From positions 1 to 13,427 of the forward strand of contig JAPLSP010000225.1 of NCBI GenBank assembly GCA_026398575.1: a stretch of 13,427 nt of DNA. Reading direction: 5' to 3'. The position numbers and the translations under genes were made by a program. The notes under the pieces are model-generated. The model was not told where the DNA came from. It did not search any database and saw only the letters and a list, made by a program, of their open reading frames with translations. Every line of letters begins with the position of its first letter. The first letter of the stretch is position 1. Shown piece by piece: positions 1 to 6,559 of this stretch. This DNA is from Candidatus Sumerlaeota bacterium. GTDB lineage: Bacteria > Sumerlaeota > Sumerlaeia > JADFCT01.

Positions 1-161
1 GATGTTTTCGCCTTGCCTTCGCTGCCTGTGCCGAACAGAATTTTATGTGCCCATTTTGCGCGGCTAAAGGCATACGAATATCTTCCTGCTTCATACAACA
101 ATCGCGCCGTTTGAACACGGGCGCGTGAAGCATCCAAGTAATCCGAGCAGACTAATCTCAT
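1..161 (-). CDS. HEPN-like protein, N-terminal part only
   Basis: An open frame on the minus strand starts with ATG at 159-161 and stays open to the left edge, giving 53 codons before the window ends. The peptide begins MRLVCSDYLDASRARVQTAR and continues as an amphipathic alpha-helical stretch: LLYEAGRYSYAFSRAKWAHK, then a short GTGSEGKAK segment. The pattern of a long helix, 'EAGRY' turn and second helix is what I know from the first two helices of HEPN-type domains, which are RNases, toxins or substrate-binding helpers. No RX4-6H motif is visible, but the part that would carry it lies outside the window. No good Shine-Dalgarno precedes the ATG. The 162-405 gap to the divergent channel gene has no convincing gene and presumably holds promoters. 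The function is not fixed by what is visible; the frame could also be a different helical protein. Confidence 0.5.
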   Translation of the reverse strand, partial: MRLVCSDYLDASRARVQTARLLYEAGRYSYAFSRAKWAHKILFGTGSEGKAKT

Positions 162-405
162 GCGTGAGACTCGCGTGAAATGTCATCTTGCCGTCTGAAG
201 ACGCCAACAAACGCGGCGCACAGTATTGTCTGCACTGCGTGGCCCAAGTCCAGCCTGTTTTTGTGCGGTTCTGCCAAGTTCCCAAGAATTGCCCGTCCGA
301 TGAAGAACTCAATCCAGCGCGAAAAAAGGTTGCGCGCCTTCCACGGGATGCGACACAGTTTCACCGCTTCAATAATTTTTCCATTCGAGAAAAGACGCTG
401 TCCGC

Positions 406-1467
406 ATGATGAAGTCGCAGGAAGAACCGAAGCCCATCAAGCATCCGCGCAGCATGACGCGACGGCGGCTGCAAATCTATCTGGCGCTCCTGTTTTTGCT
501 GGTGGTCATTTTTATCGGTATCACGGGGTTCATGTTCTTCGAGCGTATGTCGCCGCTCGAAGCATTTTTTTCGACGATCATCATCCTGACGACCATCGGC
601 CTGAGCGGCACCGAAAAAATCGGGCACTTGAGTCCGGGAGGCATGGTCTTTACCATCATCCTGGCCCTGACGGGATTGGCGACCGTCACCTACGCCGCCA
701 GTTTTTTGGTTCGGGAAATCATCGCGGGCGAATTGAACACTTTTCTGGGGAGACGCATCATGGAACGGCAATTGGCAGCGCTCAAGGACCATTTCATATT
801 GTGCGGGTTTGGGCGGATCGGCAAGATCATCGCGCAGGAAATGCGCGACAGCAAAACGCCGCTGGTCGTCATCGAAAACAAACCCGATCGCGCCGGCGAA
901 TTGGAATGCGATGGCTACTTGAGCGTCCACGGCAATGCGATGGACGATACGACGCTCGAGATGGCGGGCATCCGGCGGGCGCGGGGGTTGATCTCGACCC
1001 TGGACTCGGACGCCGACAACGTCTTCCTGATCCTATCAGCGCGCCAGATGAATCCCAATATTCATCTCGTGGTGCGGAGCGAATCGGATTCCGCGATTGA
1101 AAAACTGCGGCGCGTCGGCGCCAGCGCCGTCATCTCGCCCCTGACGATGGGCGGCGAAATCATCGCGCAGGCGGCGCTGCGGCCCAACGTCGTCGAGTTT
1201 CTCACCGCCACCACGCGCGGACGCTATGAACGCTATCAGATCGAAGAGGTTCCGGTCTCGGAGCAGTCGGCGCTCAAGGACCGCAGCCTGAAGGAATTGG
1301 GCATTGCGCGCGAGCATGGCATCATGATCATCGGCGTACGGCGCAAGACCGGCGAGGAATCCATTTTCAATCCCTCGGCCGACACTGTCATCCGCGCCGG
1401 CGACATCCTGATCATCCTCGGCGAGCGCGCCAACGTCAGCCGGTTCATGGGTCACGCGAGGGGATAG
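406..1467 (+). CDS. Two-TM potassium channel-like protein with RCK (TrkA-N/TrkA-C) domains
   Basis: The 353-residue product has the MthK-type layout of a ligand-gated cation channel in the inner membrane. A basic N-terminus is followed by membrane helix 1 (about residues 22-45), a pore helix and filter loop (about 50-70), helix 2 (about 79-105) and a cytoplasmic RCK_N Rossmann domain. The RCK_N domain has GFGRIG at 134-139 and an acidic residue (E157) after the second strand, as expected for NAD(H) or nucleotide binding. The last 90 or so residues match a TrkA_C domain that usually binds regulatory ligands. The filter reads TTIGLSG at 62-68 instead of the usual T-V-G-Y-G-D, so K+ selectivity cannot be assumed. 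ATG codons lie at 406 and 409 and neither has a strong Shine-Dalgarno; 406 is kept. The 3' end overlaps the convergent HEPN remnant by 16 bp. Confidence 0.87.
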   Translation: MMKSQEEPKPIKHPRSMTRRRLQIYLALLFLLVVIFIGITGFMFFERMSPLEAFFSTIIILTTIGLSGTEKIGHLSPGGMVFTIILALTGLATVTYAASFLVREIIAGELNTFLGRRIMERQLAALKDHFILCGFGRIGKIIAQEMRDSKTPLVVIENKPDRAGELECDGYLSVHGNAMDDTTLEMAGIRRARGLISTLDSDADNVFLILSARQMNPNIHLVVRSESDSAIEKLRRVGASAVISPLTMGGEIIAQAALRPNVVEFLTATTRGRYERYQIEEVPVSEQSALKDRSLKELGIAREHGIMIIGVRRKTGEESIFNPSADTVIRAGDILIILGERANVSRFMGHARG

Positions 1468-1610
1468 CTGGGCGGGGCCTGGCGCTTGAAAAACTCTTTG
1501 GCAAATTCTATGAACTTATCCGCTCGTTGAATCTGTTCCATGCTTTCCGTTTCCGGCACTTTGCCGCCGGTCTCATAATCGCCTAAATGGCGGACTTCCA
1601 TTGCAGGCAT
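1452..1610 (-). pseudogene. Short HEPN C-terminal remnant, 52 codons, coupled to the MNT gene
   Basis: The stop of the upstream nucleotidyltransferase and the ATG of this frame overlap as TAATG at 1608-1612, so the frame would be translated by coupling. The 52-residue product starts MPAMEVRHLGDYETGGKVPE and then forms one charged helix (residues 24-42, ending in AKEFFKR). In HEPN proteins of MNT/HEPN pairs, an R..(A/G)DY segment followed by a helix of E/A/F-rich residues is the C-terminal end of a domain usually about 110-130 residues long. Here the first two thirds are missing. The last residues are read from DNA antisense to the end of the channel gene. I read it as a deletion remnant. It could instead be a functional minimal partner, because the frame is intact and positioned for expression. 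Confidence 0.55.
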
Positions 1611-1930
1611 TAGACCAGGACCCCTTCTTGGCGGGCATTGACAAGAAATGGCCTATCCGAAGATTCGTACTGCTCTTGGGAAACAAAAAAACATTCTATA
1701 ACCAAGTCAAATTGTAGCGAAATTCGCGCGATTATTTCTTCAGTCCGGGCAATTTCCTGGCATGGTTCCACTTCTCCCTTGAGTACGACCAGGATGTCAA
1801 CGTCTGAGTGCTTTCGCGCATTGCCGCGCGCTTGAGACCCAAAGAGAATCACGCTCTCAAGCTGGTCAGAATAAATATTTGCCAGTTCGCCTCGGAGGGC
1901 TTCAAGAGGACTGTTTAGCAGCATTCTCAT
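1610..1930 (-). CDS. MNT-type minimal nucleotidyltransferase (antitoxin-like)
   Basis: The 106-residue product belongs to the small nucleotidyltransferase-fold proteins that pair with HEPN toxins. In characterised pairs the MNT enzyme inactivates HEPN by AMP transfer. The active-site signature is complete: GS at 31-32 within LFGSQARG, then D43 and D45 in SDVDILVVL, and a third acidic residue about 30 positions on (D75 in FDLVIE). The length is normal for the family. The frame is open up to an ATG at 1940-1942, but GGAGG (1936-1940) lies right there, 5 nt ahead of the ATG at 1928-1930, so the downstream ATG is the better start. The next gene overlaps by TAATG and is only a HEPN fragment, which leaves the MNT without an obvious full-length partner in the window. 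Confidence 0.8.
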   Translation of the reverse strand: MRMLLNSPLEALRGELANIYSDQLESVILFGSQARGNARKHSDVDILVVLKGEVEPCQEIARTEEIIARISLQFDLVIECFFVSQEQYESSDRPFLVNARQEGVLV

Positions 1931-1935
1931 CAAAT

Positions 1936-1940
1936 CCTCC
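1936..1940 (-). promoter_or_regulatory. Shine-Dalgarno GGAGG fixing the MNT start
   Basis: On the minus strand GGAGG is separated by ATTTG from the ATG at 1928-1930. It overlaps the earlier in-frame ATG at 1940-1942, so that ATG cannot use it. This supports the 106-residue form of the MNT protein over the 110-residue form. Confidence 0.65.
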
Positions 1941-1990
1941 ATCGCGCTGGCGCCATCTCATTAGTGGCTATCGGAAAGATCTAGACCAGC

Positions 1991-2659
1991 TCAATAATAC
2001 CCGTAATTGTCTTTCAGGTAGTTCGCGATTTCGTCGGCCAGGGCTTCGAGGGTCAATTGGGGCGAGGCGAACCATCGGCTTGCGCTGAATTCGCGGTCTA
2101 TCATCAGGTTCCGTTTCTCCACGTCCCACATCATCAGGCGCACGCGCACCTTGCTGATCCATATCTTCGACGTGTTGTTCATCGCCAGGCGCTCGTATAG
2201 CACCTGGCCGCAAATAATGTGGTCCACCTGAAGCTGCGATCCGATCTCGAGGGCCTTTTCGGCGACAACGCCGTCGAGCAGCGTGTCAATCTGGTCCTGT
2301 TTGAGATGGGGATATTGCTTGCGCGTTTTATCGGCCAGCGATGCGAGGTAGTTCCGGAAATTCGTGCGCGGATCCACCTGGATCAGCTCCGTGCGGTTCA
2401 AGCGCTGCGCGACTTTGTCGGCGATGCAGAAGCCGATGTTGGCGTCGTTATATACCAACTCGGAGCCAAACGCCCAGCCCTCGCGCGATTTATAGGTGAA
2501 TCGCTTGGGGTCGTGATAGCCCGTGTTGGGAGGGGCAAAGTCAAACACGGCCATCCGCGTTTTCATCGGAACGGGAGGCGTGGGTTTTCGCATGGCGCAA
2601 TTGGCCGCCAACAGACACACGCCGCAAACGGCAATAGCCGCAATGATCCTGGATCGCAT
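1991..2659 (-). CDS. CsgG/LpoB-like putative lipoprotein
   Basis: The 222-residue product starts MRSRIIAAIAVCGVCLLAAN followed by C21, a basic-hydrophobic export signal ending at a cysteine. The -1 residue is Asn, which is unusual for a lipobox, so lipidation is likely but not certain; C12 and C15 sit inside the hydrophobic stretch. The mature part has the pattern of the CsgG/LpoB/TolB-N alpha/beta fold: an early strand MAVFDFAPP, a helix with 'ADKVAQRL', a strand 'LIQVD', a helix with 'EKALEIGSQLQVDHIICGQV', then long strands with 'RVRLMMWDVEKRNL' and a closing helix 'EALADEIANYL'. Such proteins are periplasmic or outer-membrane assembly factors, but no specific role is shown here. A TTG at 2675-2677 is in frame, but the ATG at 2657-2659 is 5 nt after GGGAAGG (2665-2671) and is preferred. 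Confidence 0.62.
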   Translation of the reverse strand: MRSRIIAAIAVCGVCLLAANCAMRKPTPPVPMKTRMAVFDFAPPNTGYHDPKRFTYKSREGWAFGSELVYNDANIGFCIADKVAQRLNRTELIQVDPRTNFRNYLASLADKTRKQYPHLKQDQIDTLLDGVVAEKALEIGSQLQVDHIICGQVLYERLAMNNTSKIWISKVRVRLMMWDVEKRNLMIDREFSASRWFASPQLTLEALADEIANYLKDNYGYY

Positions 2660-2732
2660 AAAGACCTTCCCTTGCAATAGATAAAAATAATGGCGGCAAA
2701 TTGCTCCGGCCCGCCGCGCATGTCAACCCCTA

Positions 2733-2996
2733 TCACCAAAAAGGATTCTGCGAATGCGCGCCGCCAAGCGATTCGCGCAGACCGCGCGTGCTGCGGCGCA
2801 TTTCATATCTTAACTGCTGCAAAACCCGGATCGTCGAGATGCGGTTGCAGCGCTCGAACATGGGACAATAAAAGCACTTTTTCGTCTCTTCCGGATCGCT
2901 GATGCCGTCCTCCATCATCCAGTTCATCTGCAGCCCGAAGCATTCGCGCGGCTTGGCTTCCGCGGGCAGGACAGACGCAGCGTCTTGAATGGGCAT
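2733..2996 (-). CDS. Small four-cysteine protein, unknown function
   Basis: I do not recognise an 87-residue protein of this type by name. It carries four cysteines: C19 in PRECFGLQMNW and C41, C44 and C50 in KKCFYCPMFERCNR. This spacing (Cx21Cx2Cx5C) is suited to an Fe-S cluster or a zinc site. The C-terminal half is basic and helical (RVLQQLRYEMRRSTRGLRES). A purine-rich Shine-Dalgarno (AAAGGGGAG) stands about 9 nt before the ATG at 2994-2996, and the composition looks coding. It lies 73 bp upstream of the CsgG-like gene on the same strand, so the two may share a transcript. It diverges from the Schlafen-type gene across 2997-3135, which has no gene. Confidence 0.6.
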   Translation of the reverse strand: MPIQDAASVLPAEAKPRECFGLQMNWMMEDGISDPEETKKCFYCPMFERCNRISTIRVLQQLRYEMRRSTRGLRESLGGAHSQNPFW

Positions 2997-3135
2997 GAAA
3001 TCTTTCTCCCCTTTCGCTCCCGGACAAAAACGATACGGGGTTCCCTCGCGCCGCGCAACGGCTCTTTTTGCGTTGAAACGGCGGCAAAAAGAACATATCT
3101 AACGGGGGGTCATTATCATCACAGGATCGGCGGCC

Positions 3136-4374
3136 ATGAATAAAACAGAGCTTGGGGAGCTGATTCAAAACGGCGAGAACTCCTTTGTGGAGTTCAAGCA
3201 TGACGCCATTGACGCTCGCGCGCTGGCTCGCGAGCTCGTCGCATTCGCCAACGCGTTTGGCGGGCGCGTCTTGCTGGGAGTCGAAGATGATGGCTCGGTC
3301 TCAGGTTTGACGCGTCCGAATCTGGAAGAATGGATCATGCAAATCTGCCGCGATAAAATCCGCCCGGAGATTATCCCTTCCCTCGAAGTCATTCACGATG
3401 CGGCGCCGGGAAAAGATGTCGCTGTCATTTGTGTTGAGCGCGGATGGGGCGTTCATCATCTCTGGCATGACCAGCACTATACGCCTTGTATCCGGGTCGG
3501 ATCGCTTTGCCGTGAGATGAGCCTGGAGGAGCGGGAACGTCTCTATCAACAGCGCGGAGGCTTTCATTTGGAAATGCGGCCCGTGCCCGGCGCCGCGCTG
3601 GAGGCGTTTGACCGCCGCAGGCTGCTGGACTATTTTACCCGCATCCGCCGGCAACCGATCGAGCGAAGCGATGACGAAGCATGGACCCGGCTGCTTATTA
3701 ATACGGAATTGATGTCGGCTGATGAAGGCCCTGCCCGCGCAACCGTGGCCGGGCTGCTTTTGTTCGGGAAAAATCCAAACCGGTTTTTGCCTCATGCAGG
3801 GCTGGATGCCGTCGCCTATCCGGGAACCGAAAAAGACTATGCCGCTCGCGAGCGCCAGGCGATCCGCGGTCCGATGGTTCCGCTTTTCTCGCAAATGGAA
3901 GCGGACGCCAGACCGGAAATTGTCGAAAGCGGCTTGGTTGAAAAGGGCATGGACTTTGTGCGGCGCAACATCGAAGTGCAAGCGGAGTTGGCTGACGGCG
4001 CGCGCCGCGTGGAACGTTGGGCGTATCCGCTCGAAGCCGTGCGCGAGGCGATTGTCAATGCGCTGGTTCATCGCGACTATCTTTTGTCATCCACGGATAT
4101 CGAGCTTTCCATCTATTCGGACCGGCTGGAGATCATCTCCCCGGGCCAACTCGCCAATGGCATCACCCCCGAACGCATGAAGGCCGGCTGCCGCTCCGCC
4201 CGCAATCAACTCATCAAAGATATTATGCGCGATTATGGCTATCTCGAACACATGGGCATGGGAATTCCGCGCAAAATCATCCGGGGGATGCGCGAGCATA
4301 ACGACACAGAACCGGACCTGATCGAAGATAGCGAGCGATTCATTCTCAGGTTGTGGAAGACAAAAAAGGATTAA
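3136..4374 (+). CDS. AlbA_2 (Schlafen-like) and HATPase_c_4 domain protein
   Basis: The 412-residue product has the two-domain layout commonly annotated as a putative transcriptional regulator or ATP-binding protein. The N-terminal AlbA_2/Schlafen domain (about residues 5-135) shows its signature: E14..VEFK (E19, K21), then ARELVAFANAFGGRVLLGVE with the following GLT turn. The C-terminal GHKL-type ATPase module (about 270-405) has the N-box REAIVNALVHRDY (E304, N308) and a glycine loop HMGMGIPRKI (G374, G376). The middle region (about 150-265) is the usual helical connector. No winged-helix domain is evident after the ATPase, so the protein is a shorter variant. AlbA_2 proteins bind or cleave nucleic acid in some systems, but the role here is unknown. 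The gene is followed by a BIME and then aroA on the same strand. The ribosome site (AGGA at about 3122) is weak. Confidence 0.85.
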   Translation: MNKTELGELIQNGENSFVEFKHDAIDARALARELVAFANAFGGRVLLGVEDDGSVSGLTRPNLEEWIMQICRDKIRPEIIPSLEVIHDAAPGKDVAVICVERGWGVHHLWHDQHYTPCIRVGSLCREMSLEERERLYQQRGGFHLEMRPVPGAALEAFDRRRLLDYFTRIRRQPIERSDDEAWTRLLINTELMSADEGPARATVAGLLLFGKNPNRFLPHAGLDAVAYPGTEKDYAARERQAIRGPMVPLFSQMEADARPEIVESGLVEKGMDFVRRNIEVQAELADGARRVERWAYPLEAVREAIVNALVHRDYLLSSTDIELSIYSDRLEIISPGQLANGITPERMKAGCRSARNQLIKDIMRDYGYLEHMGMGIPRKIIRGMREHNDTEPDLIEDSERFILRLWKTKKD

Positions 4375-4391
4375 CCCCTTGATGATGCGCA

Positions 4392-4485
4392 GTAGGCCGC
4401 TCGCTCCGTCGGGCGGCCCGGCGCGCTAATACCACCCGGCGTGTCAGTTAGCGCGCGAGGCCGCCCGACGGAGCGAGCAGCCTAC
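4392..4485. repeat. Two inverted REP-like units (BIME-type palindrome)
   Basis: Two 38-nt arms (4392-4429 and 4448-4485) are inverted copies with three mismatches, separated by an 18-nt spacer. Each copy starts, on its own strand, with GTAGG and contains an internal hairpin: GGCCGCTCG, loop CTCCGT, CGGGCGGCC in the left copy. The right copy has GGCTGCTCG, so its one stem change still pairs as G-U. A 5' GTAG next to a short imperfect palindrome is the hallmark of REP sequences mobilised by RAYT (TnpA_REP) transposases, and two units in inverse orientation form a BIME. The pairing extends imperfectly outward on both sides (ATGATG near 4381 and CATCAT near 4491). It could also terminate transcription of the upstream gene or attenuate read-through into aroA. 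No RAYT gene is in the window. Confidence 0.72.
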
Positions 4486-4524
4486 GACACATCATTAAAG
4501 GATTGCAAAAAGGATTAAACGGCC

Positions 4525-5802
4525 ATGAAATTCATCATCACTCCCAAACCGATACTGCGCGGCGCGGTGGACATCCCCGCGTCAAAGTCCCATACGGTCC
4601 GCGCCGCTGTTTTTTCCACTCTGGCCGAAGGGCGGAGCGTCGTTCATAATCCGCTTGATTCGCTTGATGCGCGCGCCGCCATTGCCGCCGGGCAGGCGCT
4701 GGGCGCGCGATTCGACGTCCAGCCGGACAAGTGGATCGTCGAGGGTGTGGGGCGCGCGGGATTGAAGCCGCCGGAAAATGTCATGGATGTCATGAACTCC
4801 GGCACGACGCTCTATATCTTCATGGCCGCCGCCGCGCTGGTGGATGGATGGACGGTCCTGACGGGGGACGATCAGATTCGCCGCCGCCCGGCCGGAGCGC
4901 TCCTCAACGCCCTCAACAACCTCGGCGCGCAGGCGTTCTCGACGCGCGGCAATGGCTGCTGTCCGCTGTGCATCCGTGGGCCGATGCGCGGCGGACGGAC
5001 CAGCATCGAAGCCGTCACTTCGCAATGGGTCAGCGCGATCCTGATCAACGCGCCGCTGGCCGCCGGGCAAACCATCCTCGATGTGCCTCTCCTCAACGAG
5101 GCGCCGTATGTCCGCATGACGATGAATTGGCTCGACGCCTTCGGCATCCGCTATGAGGCGGCGCCGGACCTGTCGCGCTTTGTGATTCCGGGCGGCCAAA
5201 AATATCCGCCCTTCGAGCGGCGCGTGGCGGCGGATTTTTCATCCGCGACTTTTTTCTTCGGCGCGGGAGCGGTTCTCGACGCCGACATCACGCTGCGCGG
5301 CCTCGACATGAACGACCCGCAGGGCGACAAAGCCGTCGTGGATTATCTGCGCGCGATGGGAGCGGAAATAGACACAAACGGCCCGGAAATCCGCGTGCGG
5401 CGCGCGAACCTGAAGGGCGCCGACCTGGATTTGAACGCCACGCCCGACGCGCTGCCGATGATGGCGGTGGTAGGCGCGCTGGCCGAAGGAACGACGCGAT
5501 TGCTCAACGTCCCGCAGGCGCGCGTCAAGGAAACCGACCGCATCACCGTCATGCGCGAAGAGCTGACCAGGATGGGCGCGCGGATCGAGGAGCTGCCCGA
5601 CGGCCTCGTGATCCACGGCGGAAAGCTCAAAGGCGCCAAGGTCCACGGCCACGCCGATCATCGCGTCGTCATGGCGCTGAGCGTGGCGGGCATGGCAGCC
5701 CAAGGCGAAACCGAAATCGCCACTGCCGAAGCCGCCGCCGTCACCGTGCCGCAGTTCACAGCGCTAATGAGCGCGCTCGGGGCTGTGATTAAATCAGAGT
5801 AA
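4525..5802 (+). CDS. aroA: 3-phosphoshikimate 1-carboxyvinyltransferase (EPSP synthase)
   Basis: This cytosolic enzyme joins PEP to shikimate-3-phosphate in the sixth step of the shikimate pathway. The 425-residue length is normal for the two-domain inside-out alpha/beta fold. Conserved residues include K21, S22 and R26 (SKSHTVR), N91-S92-G93-T94-T95 (the NAGTA loop), R121 (RRRP), S166-Q167, QGD in the second domain, D308 (TPDALP), E336 and R339 (KETDR) and H379-R380 (HADHR). Departures from E. coli AroA are Y97 where R100 is usual, NEAPY where SKPY binds the phosphate, and a valine in AVTVPQF where K411 lies. I recall similar NSGTTLY-type sequences in other bacteria, so this is probably a subfamily rather than decay. 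AGGA at 4511-4514 precedes the ATG. No other shikimate gene is nearby. Confidence 0.9.
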   Translation: MKFIITPKPILRGAVDIPASKSHTVRAAVFSTLAEGRSVVHNPLDSLDARAAIAAGQALGARFDVQPDKWIVEGVGRAGLKPPENVMDVMNSGTTLYIFMAAAALVDGWTVLTGDDQIRRRPAGALLNALNNLGAQAFSTRGNGCCPLCIRGPMRGGRTSIEAVTSQWVSAILINAPLAAGQTILDVPLLNEAPYVRMTMNWLDAFGIRYEAAPDLSRFVIPGGQKYPPFERRVAADFSSATFFFGAGAVLDADITLRGLDMNDPQGDKAVVDYLRAMGAEIDTNGPEIRVRRANLKGADLDLNATPDALPMMAVVGALAEGTTRLLNVPQARVKETDRITVMREELTRMGARIEELPDGLVIHGGKLKGAKVHGHADHRVVMALSVAGMAAQGETEIATAEAAAVTVPQFTALMSALGAVIKSE

Positions 5803-5833
5803 TGAGTGGAACTGGAATCCAATTCGAAGAGGC

Positions 5834-5886
5834 TTGACACGGCAAACTGGAATACGTGATCTTTTCCCATTGATCACGTATGGAGA
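5834..5886 (+). promoter_or_regulatory. Promoter and operator of the VapBC-like operon
   Basis: TTGACA (5834-5839) is a consensus -35. The -10 at 17-18 bp spacing is weak and falls inside a perfect inverted repeat: ATACGTGATC (5852-5861), a 10-nt spacer, GATCACGTAT (5872-5881). The palindrome would cover the -10 and the transcription start, as expected for the autorepressor site of a type II antitoxin. GGAGA (5882-5886) directly after it is the ribosome site for the ATG at 5893, so an mRNA hairpin could also mask it. Confidence 0.65.
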
Positions 5887-5892
5887 ATCAAA

Positions 5893-6150
5893 ATGTCATC
5901 TGCCAAATTAACATTGTCTTGCGAACCGAGTCTGGTTAGTAAAGCCAAGCGATTGGCGCGTGAACGGCGCACAAGCGTTTCCGCAATGTTTGCACAATAC
6001 GTGAAAAGTATCACCGAGCATCAAAATTGGGAACGCGAATTGACTCCTCGTACGCGGCAGGCGTTGGGTCTGGTGAAAAAGGCGCCCAATAAGCCATACC
6101 GCCAATTGATGGAAGAAGCCCTTTCCGAAAAATATGGCATGGGCCGATGA
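5893..6150 (+). CDS. VapB-like antitoxin (DUF6364-type)
   Basis: The 85-residue product starts MSSAKLTLSCEPSLVSKAKR, with LARERRTSVSAMFAQYVKSI after it. The alternating beta strand 'AKLTLSC' followed by two helices is the ribbon-helix-helix DNA-binding pattern of antitoxins that precede PIN-domain toxins. The C-terminal half (about 45-85) is charged and probably the flexible toxin-binding part. It overlaps the toxin gene by ATGA at 6147-6150, a sign of translational coupling. The perfect operator palindrome immediately upstream fits autoregulation. The gene is more AT-rich than aroA and the GH95 gene, which suggests acquisition with its toxin. The antitoxin role is inferred from family resemblance and gene order. 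Confidence 0.78.
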   Translation: MSSAKLTLSCEPSLVSKAKRLARERRTSVSAMFAQYVKSITEHQNWERELTPRTRQALGLVKKAPNKPYRQLMEEALSEKYGMGR

Positions 6151-6557
6151 TTGTATTCATTGACACCAATGTTCTCTTGGACGTGCTTCTGCGCCGAGCC
6201 CCATTCTGCGAAGCTTCTGCGAAAGTATGGTCTTTAGCTGATGAAGGCAAAATAAAGGCCGGCATTTCCGCTCTCTCATTCAGCAATATTTTCTATCTTG
6301 TTCGAAAGCTCGATGGCAAATTGCAGGCAAACAAAGCCCTACATGTTTTGAGGGCGGCATTCAATGTGATTCCTGTTGATCTTGCTGTTATAGATCAGGC
6401 CTTGGCTTCCAAGGCAGATGACTTTGAAGATGCAGTCCAACATGTCAGCGCAAAACGCCAGAGAGCTGAATTCCTGGTAACTCGAAACAAGCCTGATTTC
6501 CCTCAGGACGGTCCGAAACTTGTGACGCCGGAAGAGTTCCTGCTTTTACCAGATTGA
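6147..6557 (+). CDS. vapC: PIN-domain ribonuclease toxin (VapC-like)
   Basis: The 136-residue product is a typical single PIN domain, a Mg2+-dependent endoribonuclease that acts on tRNA or rRNA in characterised VapC toxins. It begins MIVFIDTNVLLDVLLRR, with catalytic D6 and the conserved N8. Other active-site residues are D95 in DDFEDAVQ and D117 in VTRNKPDF. The usual second acidic residue (Glu) is not evident; 'ALSFSNIFYLVRK' stands at that place, which is how I remember the PIN_3 subgroup. The gene starts inside the stop of the antitoxin (ATGA) and ends 2 bp before the stop of the convergent HTH gene. The frame is intact and no key motif is broken, so an active toxin is likely. Confidence 0.85.
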   Translation: MIVFIDTNVLLDVLLRRAPFCEASAKVWSLADEGKIKAGISALSFSNIFYLVRKLDGKLQANKALHVLRAAFNVIPVDLAVIDQALASKADDFEDAVQHVSAKRQRAEFLVTRNKPDFPQDGPKLVTPEEFLLLPD

Positions 6558-6559
6558 AT

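Noticed and set aside
180..1100. 306-codon open frame on the plus strand
   Set aside because: It lies across the channel gene in another frame, and its Arg/His/Asp-rich product has no domain pattern, so it is a shadow of the real gene.
4525..5802. Assignment of aroA to a glyphosate-tolerant class
   Set aside because: The loop glycine is kept but several contact residues differ from both reference classes, so sensitivity cannot be read from the sequence.
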